Part shown: piece by piece, positions 52,525 through 63,418 of the stretch
How positions within the stretch are numbered: the stretch's first letter is position 1
Layout of the letters: each line of letters opens with the position of its first letter
NCBI GenBank assembly: GCA_037013685.1
Contig: CM072887.1
Span: forward strand, 35,329,154-35,393,153
Origin: Acridotheres tristis
Taxonomy: Eukaryota; Chordata; Aves; Passeriformes; Sturnidae
Length of the DNA stretch: 64,000 bases
Direction: 5' to 3'
Translations under genes and position numbers: made by a program
The notes under the pieces: generated by a model
What the model saw: the letters and a program-made list of their open reading frames with translations, nothing else
Told to the model about the DNA's origin: nothing
The model's database searches: none

Positions 52525-52752
52525 GCAGAAGAAATACTGAGGCGGGAGTTAGAGAAGAAGGAAACCCCAGGATTATATTGTTTGCTTGGTGATGTTCTTA
52601 AAGACCACCAGTATTACGACAAGGCCTGGGAGCTTTCCAGGCACCGCAGCGCCCGCGCCCAGCGCTCCAAAGGCCTCCTCCATCTCCGCAACCGGCAATT
52701 CAGGGAATGTGTGGAGTGCTTTGAACGTTCAGTACAGATCAACCCTATGCAG
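52525..52752 (+). CDS. TTC27: TTC27 internal exon with two TPR units (76 codons)
   Basis: The largest exon seen, 76 codons, starts [20 protein letters not shown] and ends [14 protein letters not shown]. The first TPR-like unit is about residues 14-40 ([24 protein letters not shown], helix A and B with the Y-x-KA core). The second, about residues 43-74, fits the 34-residue TPR register: G/L at positions 8-9, F17, C20 in place of the usual Ala, F24 and P32 (INPMQ). The acceptor is CTCTTTAACAG and the donor is CAG|GTTGGG, a weaker donor. Both introns are phase 0. Codons at about 52621-52700 are GC-rich (54 of 80 bases, seven CpG), unlike the other exons. A second forward frame is also open across most of the exon, probably a by-product. 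Confidence 0.97.
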
Positions 52753-53866
52753 GTTGGGAAATTATGTACTTACAGCTTTGGTTTTAGTTCACGTGTTCAG
52801 TTTTGAATGATGACACCTTTTTAAAAGACAATTCTGGGCACAGTTGTCAAAATAATAGTTTATTACTATTCTTAGGAAAATTTTCACCATGTACTTGGAA
52901 GACTGGCTAGAAATGGTAGTATGAAATGAAGATATCCTTTTGCATCCAGGTCTTTGCATGCAGGTAAATCTTTGCCTCTAGAGCTCTTTCAAAGAAATTT
53001 CAAAGAGATGAAGCCACTGCAAATTAATAATTACCATCAAATAAATGATGAACAAGGTACAAAGCAGAACAGTTACAAGAAGACTGCAGATGTTGATGAA
53101 AGTATCCCTTTGCCCTGTCTGAACTTGCCCTGGCTTTGAGTTCCAAACTCTGATGTCTGTATTTCACAGAAATGTTTTCCAGGTGTTCTGGTCTGTCTTG
53201 TTCTGCAGTCACTGAGAAGCACTGTGTTACACTTGTGATGACAGTAGCTTCTATTACAACAATGCATCAAAACTGAAAGCACAGTGAAAAGAGTTCTCTT
53301 GATGAGGCTGGTTGCTCTTGCTGGTCTTTGCAAGCTGTTCTGCAGACAACTTTTGTAATCCTGTTTCAGTTTCTCAGCTGCTAGATCCCACCCCCATAAG
53401 GTTCACCCTGTGGAAGGTCTTAAGAAGTTAAAAAAGCTTTTTGGTTGTTTATGTATATAAATTGTGCTCCTCATAGCTATTTCTAGGTTGGTTTTTTTTA
53501 GACTATTTGCTATTTCATGCAAAAGCGGGATATTCCTTCTTCTTGCCCCCCGAAAGAACACTGCTGAAGCTGCTGTTTTAAGTTCCATGTGACTAACTGG
53601 ACTTCTGCTTTGGAAAAATTTTAAAGGCCTCCAGCCTTTCAAGTCATTTTCATGAAGCTTTTTTTGTATTTCGCTGATGTACTTTATTCTAATGAATCAG
53701 AGTCCTGTTCTTATTCAAATGAACTCCAGATAACTTATAAACATCTTTAGAATGGAAAACAAAATGACCAAAAATGCCAGCGAAATATATATTACTCAGA
53801 TAGGAATTTTATTTTAATCAAGAGGACTTCCAGATAATAAAGGGCTTCAGAAAATGACCTGCAGGG

Positions 53867-53890
53867 CTCAATATTGATATCAATATTGAG
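53867..53890. repeat. Perfect 24-bp palindrome
   Basis: The half CTCAATATTGAT (53867-53878) is followed directly by its exact reverse complement ATCAATATTGAG (53879-53890). The symmetry stops at the next base on each side. Confidence 0.93.
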
Positions 53891-56110
53891 AAATATTCTG
53901 CTGAAATGCTTTTTTATTTTGTATCCTATCCAAAGGAAGTTTAGAATGAAAGGAAATTCAAGAAGAATAGGCCAGTCCATATAGGAAAGTGAACATTTCC
54001 TCCTCTTGTTGCTTAGGAAGCTCTTTTAAGATTCATTTGAATTGTTTTAAACAAACAGATTGAGCAGCTAGATAGTGCAGATTGACATAACTGTCTTCTA
54101 AATTCTGCCTGTATTCTGTGACTACAGAAATGAATTGTTTCCTATTCCAGAGCATCTTGTGGGTGAAAAGCAGAGTGGACATTGATTCTAATGCAAGGAC
54201 TTTAACACAAGGAAAATATTAATTAATTAATTTATTAACTTGTTCCCAGAATTGTGCGTAATTTATCAGGTAAAAAAGACTCCCTGTTAAAAATAAATTC
54301 TGATTTTTTTGAGGTTATTAGAAACCTTTCAGAAAGAAGAGATTTTTAGACTGCATCAACTGATTCCCCAAAATATGTAATGGATAAAATCATTCTCTTG
54401 CAACTCTCCTTTAATCTTGTGTACTTTTTAGCCAACCAGTCAATTGTGGTTGAGATCTTGGAGGTAGGTGTTTACTGTATAAGCCAATCACTCTGTAAGT
54501 CTTTGGGGAATCCACAGAGAAATGAAATCCTTGCAGTTCAAATATACCTGAAACTCGTGTTCATTAGCACTGCTGCTCACAGAATTACTTGTTCTAGTAC
54601 ACGACTGTGGATGACAGATAGGTTTCTCTTGTACTTTCACTATGAGCATCTTCCAAGGCTTGACAATTCCAGAGGTCAGAGAGCTCCCGAAGTCAGTTCT
54701 CCAGCAGTGAAAGTCTGTATAAGTTCAGAAGTGAGACTGTGCTGCTGTTATTCATTAGATTTATAAGACATTGTAGTGACTGTTTTTCCTCTCACCCTTT
54801 ACAGAAGCACTGTTTAACTTGTATCCTGAGCTATAAAGTTGGAACCAACCTTCAATTTCATACTTGATCGCTCCTGTCTCTGCCCCTGCTTCTCCGGTCC
54901 AGAAAGTTACTGACCTAAAAAGAAGATAAAGGGGAGTTAATGAGATAGCAGCCATGTGGGAGTGCTGGTGGACAAAAGAGCCTTAAAAAATTAGATTGAC
55001 TATATGGGCATTCACTATTAGGATTGCCCTCTGAAATTTGAGAAACATAGTTATCTCTTTCTGTGGAGTTTCTTCCTTGGCTGATGAGTTTATGAATCAT
55101 GAAAGTGACAGGTTGACAATGCTGAAAAGTAGGTTTTCATGTTTGCCCAGGCCAGATGCAGTTAGTAATTCTATCTTCACCTGTTTATCGACATGCTCCA
55201 GAGGTGGGCCATCCACCCTCATATAAGCAAAAGGATATCTTTATTATTAAGCTTGTTCAGTTCTTGTCTCAGTATCTTGAAGATTGTCCACCCGGCTGCC
55301 AGGTCTGACAAAGATCAGTATCATGTGTTTGTATTCTGAGATCTAAGATTTGAAGCAGATTAACTATAAATTTTATAGCAGTTAAGTCAGGAGCAGATGT
55401 AAGTTGGGTTTTAGAGGTAGGAAAATTAGTTGAAAGTGGAGAGAACTCATTTTCTGAATGAGTAAGAATGTTTGGTACAGTTTGCAGTTAGTCTGTAGAG
55501 GTAAAAGCTCCTTGCATATGAACCAACAGTGTTATCCTCAACCCTGTAAAATCCTTTATTTGAAGAAAAATTTAAGGTATTTTTTTTGTGTTTAAATATT
55601 TATTATTATTTCCTAAGGAGAACCTGAGTTATCAGAGTTACTTGCTGCAGAACTAGTATCCAAAACACAAGAGAATATAGATATTAAACAGACACCTCAA
55701 GAAGTAATATGTTGTTGTGCAATATAGAGTTAATGTAATCTGTTTTTCCATCTTCCTCTTCCCCACCTCTTTCCCTCTCAAAAAAACTTCCCAAGAAAAA
55801 ACTTTTTTTTTTTACCATGGCATTTAGAATGGAGAAATGGCTGAGTTTATTGCTGTGGGGTAGTACTACCTGGACTGATTTTACAGCACCTTAAAAAATG
55901 TCCTGTTTTGACTGCATGCATTAAAAAAGTAAAACGCTGTCAAAAATTGTTCTGTTAGTGTACTTAGGCTTTAAAGATTCTCTGAATTATGGAATTTTTA
56001 TAAAAGGTTGAGAATTAACCATGTGGCAAATCAGGAACTTGCTGTTGAAGAGCTATGAAAATTTATTTTGCTGTAATTTATGCTGTTATCTGGCACTATT
56101 TAGAGTAGAA

Positions 56111-56380
56111 CAGGCTTATTTCAGTTGGAAGGGACCTACAATGATCATCTAGTCCAACTACCTGACCAGTTCAGGGCTGAGCAAGTTAAAGCACATTTTT
56201 GAGGGCATTGTCCACTTGCCTGTTAAACACTTGACAGCACTGGGACATAACCACATCTAGGAAGATTTGTTCCAGTGTCTAATCACCCTCTCTTTAGGTA
56301 AAGAAGTGCTTCCTGATATCCAGTCCAAACTTCCCCTGGTGCAGCTTTGTACCATTCCCCCATCATACCACTGTTCACAG
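56111..56380 (-). mobile_element. CR1 LINE, 3' segment of a 5'-inverted copy
   Basis: The + strand is the reverse complement of a CR1 3' end: TCAGTTGGAAGGGACCTACA, then TCATCTAGTCCAACTACCTG, GTTCCAGTGTCTAATCACCC and GTGCTTCCTGATATCCAGTC. In element sense it begins at the region around the CAGTGGT...GACAGG-type block at 56380 and ends at 56111. Confidence 0.85.
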
Positions 56381-56735
56381 TTCTGTGTGAGCCAGCAATG
56401 AGCCCTGGCAGCCAAGAGGGCAGTGAATCCTGGGATGCATCAAACACAGCACAACCAGCAGGTCAAAAGAGGGGATTATCCTGTTGTCTGCAGTTCTCAG
56501 CTTGAGCACTTTATGCAATTCTGGGCCCCACAATATAAGAAGGATGTGAAGGTCCTTGAAAGCATCCAGAGGAGGTCTACAAAGCTGGAAAAAGGGCTGA
56601 CTGGAAGGAGCGTCCTGAGAGGAGCAGGCTTGTCTTATTTGGTGAAAAGGGAGTTGAGATGTGACCTGGTTGCTCTCTACAGCTCCCTGAGAAGGGGGAA
56701 TGGAGAAGGGAGGTGCTGAGCTCTCCTTCCTGGTT
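56381..56735 (+). mobile_element. CR1 LINE, inverted 5' segment of the same copy
   Basis: The + strand reads sense CR1 ORF2: GAGCCCTGGCAGCCAAGAGG, then CAGTTCTCAGCTTGAGCAC, TTCTGGGCCCCACAATATAA, GGTCTACAAAGCTGG and CTCTCTACAGCTCCCTGAGA. Its outer end (CTGAGCTCTCCTTCCTGGT) is the CR1 position that normally runs straight into the 5' edge of the adjoining minus-strand piece, which suggests one insertion with an inverted 5' half. A 98-codon open frame across it is ORF2 remnant. Confidence 0.85.
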
Positions 56736-57358
56736 GAATCTTTAATGGTGAGAGGTATTTAGTTGTAACAACTAAAGACTTCAAATGCAAGATTACTGAA
56801 CTGGTAAAGTTCCGTTCCCTGTGCAAGGCATTATTTAAGTACATTTCTGTCTCTGAACATTGCAGTCAAAACTTGAGAAGGTCGATATTCTGGCAAGTAC
56901 AAAGAGCTGTGATTTTGAGCTGTTCCTGTTTGGTGATTTGAGATGTTTTTTGTAAAATGTGGTTACTTTGAAAAACATTTCCTAATGTTTATCATTTGAC
57001 CTAATTGTAATAGTATAAAGCGAATGGGGATTTTTCACAAATGAAAGCAAAATATGCAAACCTCTAAATAGCTATCACTTTGTTCTGTAAATGAAAATGG
57101 ACTGTTGAAGAGCACTTCACAAATGGTTAAGTGGTCTTCGTGCAGTCAACACCTTTATTTATCCATAGTTATTAAAACTTTGAACCTAAAGTTTTTCTCT
57201 AATCAACATACAGGATATTATTTTTTCCAGTGCGATACTATTACAGCTGAAAACGGCTAAAAATCAGCAGGAGTTGTTTGTTTGTTCTCCCAAGCCAAAT
57301 TATTTCTTTTGTGCTGAAATATCCGTGTATATAGGTAACTATTATTTTTTCTCTCCAG

Positions 57359-57457
57359 CTAGGTGTATGGTTTTCCTTGGGCTGTGCATACATTGCTTTA
57401 GAAGGCTACGAAGGTGCTGCCAAAGCATTTCAGCGCTGTGTGACATTGGAACCAGAT
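57359..57457 (+). CDS. TTC27: TTC27 internal exon encoding exactly one TPR (33 codons)
   Basis: This exon encodes 33 codons, [20 protein letters not shown] followed by [13 protein letters not shown]. It matches the TPR consensus in register: W4, L7, G8, Y11, A20, F24, P32, with Cys at position 27 instead of Ala. Exon and repeat boundaries nearly coincide. It agrees with human TTC27 (LEDYQGSAKAF becomes [11 protein letters not shown]). The acceptor TTTTTTCTCTCCAG is strong; the donor is GAT|GTATGT. Phase 0 on both sides means skipping would remove one whole repeat without changing frame, though it would break superhelix packing. TPRs bind peptide segments of partner proteins; the partner is not shown by the sequence. 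Confidence 0.97.
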
Positions 57458-59112
57458 GTATGTACTTTTGAACAAATGATTCAGATGGCTTATCTAAAAG
57501 CAGCAAGGATGTTTTCATTATAAACAAGCAAAGCAATAATGAAAAACTTGCTTAAACCTTAGCCCTTTGAATAAATTAAGCTTGTTCATGAAGGATATAT
57601 TTTTGTCATAAGGCATCATAAAAATACTTACCCAGTACTTAACTCCGTCCAAGTATGAGTGCGTGAATGTTAAAATATATTTGAAAAAATCCTTTATGCT
57701 TGCAAACATTGCTAAAACAGACAAAAGAGAATGACTAAATTCTGAGGAGAGCTAAAAAGTGATAAAACAAAAATGGTATTAAAATATTTAGTCCTCTTGA
57801 GTAATCAAATTCTCCTGAAAAAAAAAAAAAGTCAAGTTAATGTATGACAAGTAAATTGTAACTATATCTTTCAGGAGCACAGGGAGAATGGAGCATAGCC
57901 ATTTTCTCAGGATGCAGGGCATGCATGTGTACAATACTGTCGTTTGAATGTGCATTGAGACAGTGAAGATGCCAGCTGAATTACCTGAGGAATACACTGA
58001 CAATACTTTTGCCAGAAGGCCTGACTGCCAGCTTGTTGCTTGCTTAGAGTTAATGTCATCTACTCAAAAGAAACTGTTGTTATTTATTCTCTTGGAGAAA
58101 AGAATGAGAAAGCAATGAGAGGTGACAGGGTATTCTTTTTTCTTTATTATAAAAGGCAGTAACTTCCTTAGGGAAAAAATGTACATACAGACAACAAAGG
58201 AATTCTTACTTTATACATTGTTTTGTTGTTGTTGTTCGGTGCAGTAAATTTACTTCCAACTAGATACTAAAACTGGGTTCACTTGTCTCTCTAGGGCCTA
58301 TATTTAATTGTATTCATAAGACCAAGCCAGCTTGACTTCTCAATGGGGTTAAGTGGTGGTTTTTTTATGAGTAAAAGATGCTGGACTGGCTCTCAGTGGG
58401 AGGCAAAACCTGTCTTTATACATCTGCAGCTGTAGCAATGTAGTGACCATTTTCATGAATTAAGTCTCAGAAAGGTTTCCCAGCATGAGTTAAATGCTCC
58501 TTAAGCCTCAGGGTAGCTTTCAGTACCAGAGTACATTTCATTGCAGTGCTCAGACTATTCTTCAATCATTTCCAGTTGTCACTTCACTGAATTCAGTGAT
58601 GGGGCTTCACATTTACAGCAGTGTCAGGTGAAGGGCAGGAATCATCTCCACACATCTCTGCTGGTTTTACCTGAGGTGCCTTAGGGGACATCAGATCATT
58701 TTTGTCCAGTAACAGAGAGTGGTGCAGGTTAAGTAGCTTCCAGCTAGTGAGAAGTGATGAGCTGCCGGGAGCACTGACCTTTCCAGCTGTTCCCACTAGA
58801 TACTAGAAGAGGATATTTGTTTACCTGAGACTGAAGGCAAGAGCTGACCTGGTGTATTGCAAGCACAAAGCAGTTAATTGATATTTATATACCTGATTGT
58901 TGCTGATGTAGTCAAATATTTATTTATTTCAATTTTAATATAATAATTTATATTTCTATGTAATATTTTAACTGCCATGTAGAATGTATGTGTTAATATG
59001 TGTGATTAGCAAAATCAGTGATGTTTGGCAGTAGTTTTGCTTATGTATTTTTATCAAGTAAGCACAATGTAAGTGAATAAATGTTTTAGTTCTTCTCCTT
59101 TTATCATTCCAG
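57458..59112 (+). other. TTC27: TTC27 intron, 1.7 kb
   Basis: The shortest complete intron here, from GTATGT to TTATCATTCCAG. It holds an A13 run at 57818-57830 and a short (GTT)n run at about 58224-58236. The stretch near 58580-58640 has the flavour of an ancient SINE-like repeat, but I cannot name it. Nothing else is seen. Confidence 0.85.
57818..57830. repeat. A13 homopolymer
   Basis: Thirteen consecutive A on the + strand about 360 nt downstream of the 57359-57457 exon. Simple repeat. Confidence 0.88.
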
Positions 59113-59165
59113 AATGCTGAGGCCTGGAACAATTTATCAACTGCTTATATCAGATTAAAACAGAA
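59113..59165 (+). CDS. TTC27: TTC27 internal exon, 53 nt (17 codons plus two bases)
   Basis: This short exon encodes NAEAWNNLSTAYIRLKQ and leaves AA of a split lysine codon that is completed by the G at 63253. It supplies helix A of a TPR: W4, L7, Y11 in AEAWNNLSTAYIRL. Its acceptor is TTATCATTCCAG and its donor GTAAGT is the strongest in the window. It is the only complete exon here that is not a multiple of three, so skipping it would shift the frame. It was found by extending the protein from the preceding exon (LEPD|NAEAW), which is the expected vertebrate sequence. Confidence 0.95.
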
Positions 59166-62100
59166 GTAAGTACTTCAAGAGAATTAGAAGATACTGCTTC
59201 CAAAACAAATAACTGGTTTCCTTTTTTTTTGACGTTGAGTTTTTTATTATTATAAGGTGCTTAACTCATATTTTGTAATTCTTAGCCCTTCAGTTCTCTC
59301 TCACAGGTTGAATCACTGGTAACTATTTTATTTTAGAGGAAATAATTTTGTAACCTTTATACAAGTAGCAGCCACGCTACACATTTTTCTTGTTAGAGGT
59401 ATTTATGATGTAGTAAGTATAACCAGTACAAAATATTCATGATAAAGATGAATAATAAAAACTACTATGGCCATGAAGTTAAGAAGATAGGTCCATTTCA
59501 AGCAAATTATTTATTCAGACCTATGTAATTTCATAGGATATTATCCTCAGTAGATTTAAGGGAAAACCAGCCAGCTTGGTTTTTAGAGACAAAAGCAGAT
59601 GGAAGTCTGCACACATGCTACCTGGCTTATTCTTTTCCCTCAAAACTAATGATTCATACAAGTCCACCTAAGTGGACTGCCACTCTTCTTTTGTATTTCA
59701 GCACAATGTAATAAAAGTTTACCTGGAAGAATTTAATATTTACGAATTTTCACATTATAACTTGTCACCAAAGAATGAAACAAAAGAATAAGATAAATTA
59801 TTTTTTAAACTTACTTGAAATCTGACATCAATTTTTACGGTTATGTAGTCAGGAGGCAAAGTAAAAAAAGAGAGAAAGAATAGTAAGCTTGCATAAAAGT
59901 GTAAATTTATAAACATACATAGGAAAAGTGAGAAGTAATATGGATTTAGGAGATAGATATGTCAATGGGAGCAGGAGGGAGGAGAAAATGAAGTGTTAGA
60001 ATAATACACAAGGCTAAAAAGTAACAGAAAGCAAGAGCTTGTTTTAACTTTTCAGTAGTTCTTTCTGTCTTCAGCAGTGCCTTGAGTATGTGCAATTTAT
60101 GTGGTAGTTGCTCCTTCTTTTCTATACAATTCAAAATATCAGATGCTCAGTGTACTGGCTTATGTTTGTTTCATAAAAAGCATTTTTAATCAAAATCCTT
60201 TTCTGTCTGTTAATCTGCTAGAAGACTGAGAAACTACTGAGTGATTTGTTTCAGTTTACTGTTTGAATTTTATTATTCTTAATCTACTCTTGTGATCTAA
60301 TGTGCTAAGTACATGCTGAACTTGTAACCTATTCGACATGGTAGCAAAAGCAATAAATGAGGGCATGTTACCGAGCTTCTTTTTCCACAGAAATCATGTG
60401 AGATGGGACTCAATGTATAGTAAAGTTTAAGTGAGTATTATGTGCTGATAGCTGAGTGTGGCCTGTACTTGCTGTGGAATAGCAACTTCTTTGATTATTT
60501 GTGTAGTCACTTATAGGTCAAGACTGTATGAGCTAATTTAACTCTCAAAACAGAGAATATCTGTAGCAGTACATTTGAATAATATTTGTGGGGATACATA
60601 AATTCTTATTTTTCAAGCCTGCCAGAAAAAAAAATTAAGTGAAGTGAGGATTTTAAAAAAAGGAAAATAAAAGTAAGATATTTTAAGTTAATTATTTTGT
60701 TTCACTCCCTCAGAAAAAATCCGGCTTTACTCCAACCAGGCTTTTAATTCAGGCCTACTCATAGATTGTGCATCTGGCCAAGGCTTGGCAGAGTCTCACA
60801 CAGCAAATATAAGTACATTTTTTTTTAAAGTGTATGCAAGCAACTTGCTAACACCAAAAGGACAGGAGTTGATTATTGGAGTTTGCTCTTTAAGACTCCA
60901 CACGTTTTCTGTATTCTGAATTTCTTTCAGAAAAATTAATTGTGGTAAAAACAGACTCCATGCTTTGGTTTACCAGAAAAACTACTTTGTGTGCCAGAAG
61001 GTCTTTGAAATCTAGGTCTCAGATTACTCAGAACAAACTGGGACTGGCCCTCTGTCCTTCATATGAAAGATTCCTGAATTCAAAGACCAGATAATGCATT
61101 TGTGCTGGCTACTGTTTTCTGGGTATGAATTTGCTTAAGGACAGTCCATCATTATGTGGTTGGTTAAATACACAGATTTGTTTTGTGAATCTAGAGGATT
61201 TTATTACATAGCAAGAGTGATGATTTGTGGAATACTATTTCCATCCCATCCCTTTGGTGTCTTGACTACATTTCAGATTTCCATCTTACTGACATCTGCC
61301 CTCCTGATAACTTACTAATTTTCAGGAAGATGGGGGAGATGATACAGGCTAACCCTACAGGTGTTGAAGAGCAGTTGCAGAAGCAATACATGAGTCAGGC
61401 AGAACACCTTCCAGCCTGCCAGAGAGCTGTGGCAGATGCCAATTTCTATTGTACCAAAAGCCATAGAAGGAGCAGTGCTGTGGCCTGGGTAGCTGTTAAG
61501 ATGTTGCAGGTAAAGAAGCAGGAAGGGCCTTTGTATGAGTTGCACAGAGATGTTTATTTCAGCCACACTCATGGATACGGGTGGGAGTGTCCAAAAGATT
61601 GAGGGACAGGGATCGGACATGGGGCCAAGCCAGCAAAGTAGACGTATATTAGCAGGAGAGAATGGGGTTTGCTATGAGAGAAGCTTCTTGTGTTTCCCTA
61701 ACTAGGGAATGCCTTTTAGGGTCTCCACAGAGCAGGACTGTCTTCTTTTAATCTAGTAAATTTGGGGTCTGAAATCCCTTAGTAATATTGTTAACCGTGG
61801 AGAAAACTCAATATATCAGAAGAGAGAGAAAAGTGGAGTGGACATGGGAAGATCCTGCATATGGACTGTTCTGCTCTAGCTATGCCAAATGACCTGTTCT
61901 CCTTAAATAATTTTGCTCTATCAGTCCACTCTCTTTGTGTGTATTTGATAATTCTTAATGTCACGGCCTTAGACTGGCAGTTATTTATGTTTTTCCCTGA
62001 CCAAACTTATTTCAAACTTAGAATGGCCTGATCAACTACTTAGATATTACATTGTCTTGGCTGGGATGTTTACACTCTCTTGGACCCTCTTTTTGAAACT

Positions 62101-63252
62101 CAACTCAACCAACAATTTCTTTGGGCTTTCTTTCTTTAGAGAAAGCACTTTTAGCAGCTTACTCAAGCAATATGGAGCAAGTGAACTGCATATTTTGACA
62201 AAAGGCCATCTTTATATGATATTTATTAAGAAGAGATGTATTGTTATGCCTTACCAAGGAAGGGGGTTTTTTCCAGCCTAGGAAAGCTCCGTTTCAAGTC
62301 TTAATTTAAAGGAACCCATTCTTTTGTGGTTTTTTTACATATCATGACTGTCCAACTGAGAGTGTACTTCAGTCTCTTAGAAAGAGCTGTATCATTCCAA
62401 TTCTCTAGCAGAGCTATTTTAAAGTTGCAAATTTATTGCACCTTTTGGTAGTATGTTTAAGGCTTTAAACAGTAAGCTCACAAACCTTACCAACACATAT
62501 TTCAGGTGGCATTTTCTTATCAGAGGATGTCATTACTGCTCTCCTTTGGTAAGGAAATGGTCAAGAGATGCCTGCAGTGGATGCATATGAAAAACTAAAG
62601 ATGCTTTGTAACTTGATGATGATTTTATAGGAATTGTGCTGTCCACCCTTATTCCATAACACTTTCCCTGTCAGTATGAGATGGGTCAGATTGGAGAAGG
62701 ACCCTAGTAGTGTTGAACAGTTGAAAACTATGGGCTTCTGTGCAATAGATATGTGTGTTTGCCATGTGCAAATGTTTAAAATAAATCACAAAAAGCTGTC
62801 AAGTAACCTTCCACTGCATGATTAAATAAGTTGATACCATTCTACATCTGTCATGAACTGGGTGGATTTTAATTTTTTAATGTGTGTTACAACTGCAGCA
62901 TGAGTAAGATTGTTTTCTCATGTTTCTTTCCAGTTAAAATTTTGGAAAGGAAAATATAGACATTGATGGCAAAATTATGATAAATTTTTGTAAAAAAATA
63001 ATTATGAGAGCTAAGAGAAGTTAACTAGTTCAAACTACAGAGTGTACTGTTGTGTATGAACTAATACAAAATAGTTTGCAAGAGAGATTAAGGAATTACC
63101 AGTATTGTAAAATATGAGCAATAGCTTTTGCCTCGCACTGTGTTAGAAATGTGATTTTTTAAATAAGCAGTTTTTTAGTTGGTGCCATGCCAACCGACTT
63201 TAGTGTAGAAATCTTCTGTAATCATTTCTGTTATTCTTTTATTATTGATTAG
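59166..63252 (+). other. TTC27: TTC27 intron, 4.1 kb (phase 2)
   Basis: This intron runs from GTAAGT to ATTATTGATTAG; the acceptor has a poor pyrimidine tract just before the AG. Around 61225-61700 the sequence is less AT-rich and carries a 125-codon open frame on + and a TATA-like/AATAAA pair on the minus strand, but no recognisable protein or repeat family. The remainder is featureless AT-rich sequence. Confidence 0.85.
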
Positions 63253-63418
63253 GATCAAAGCATTTCGAACCCTCCAGGAAGCTCTCAAGTGCAACTATGA
63301 GCACTGGCAAATATGGGAGAACTATCTTCTCACCAGTACAGACGTTGGAGAGTTTTCAGAAGCAATTAAAGCTTATCACCGGCTCATGGACTTAAGAGAA
63401 AAGTACAAGGATACACAG
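63253..63418 (+). CDS. TTC27: TTC27 internal exon (last exon in window, 55 codons plus one base)
   Basis: The first base completes the lysine split with the previous exon; then 55 codons read [40 protein letters not shown] and [15 protein letters not shown]. It finishes one TPR ([16 protein letters not shown], with A20, L24, A27) and holds a following one ([30 protein letters not shown], with A20-like Ala and Y24). The human protein has the same stretch with minor changes (VKAFRTL, YILTSTD, DKYKDVQ). The acceptor is TTATTGATTAG and the donor is CAG|GTGGGG. The next intron is phase 0. The remaining C-terminal TTC27 exons lie beyond 64000. Confidence 0.97.

Larger units (their letters stand above)
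52753..57358 (+). other. TTC27: TTC27 intron, 4.6 kb
   Basis: This intron runs from GTTGGG to TTTTTTCTCTCCAG. It contains a perfect 24-bp palindrome at 53867-53890, a pyrimidine tract near 55746-55780 and a two-part CR1 at 56111-56735 whose halves face opposite ways. The 128-codon open frame at 54380-54766 shows no domain, no splice logic and no resemblance to TTC27, so it is not called. Confidence 0.85.

Noticed and set aside
54380..54766. 128-codon + strand open frame (longest in the window)
   Set aside because: It lies within an intron, its composition is Cys/Leu/Ser-rich and chance-like, and no family or splice signals support it.
56423..56719. 98-codon open frame as a host gene
   Set aside because: It is the remnant of CR1 ORF2 (motifs matching the FWAPQYKKDV-type CR1 reverse-transcriptase C-terminal region).
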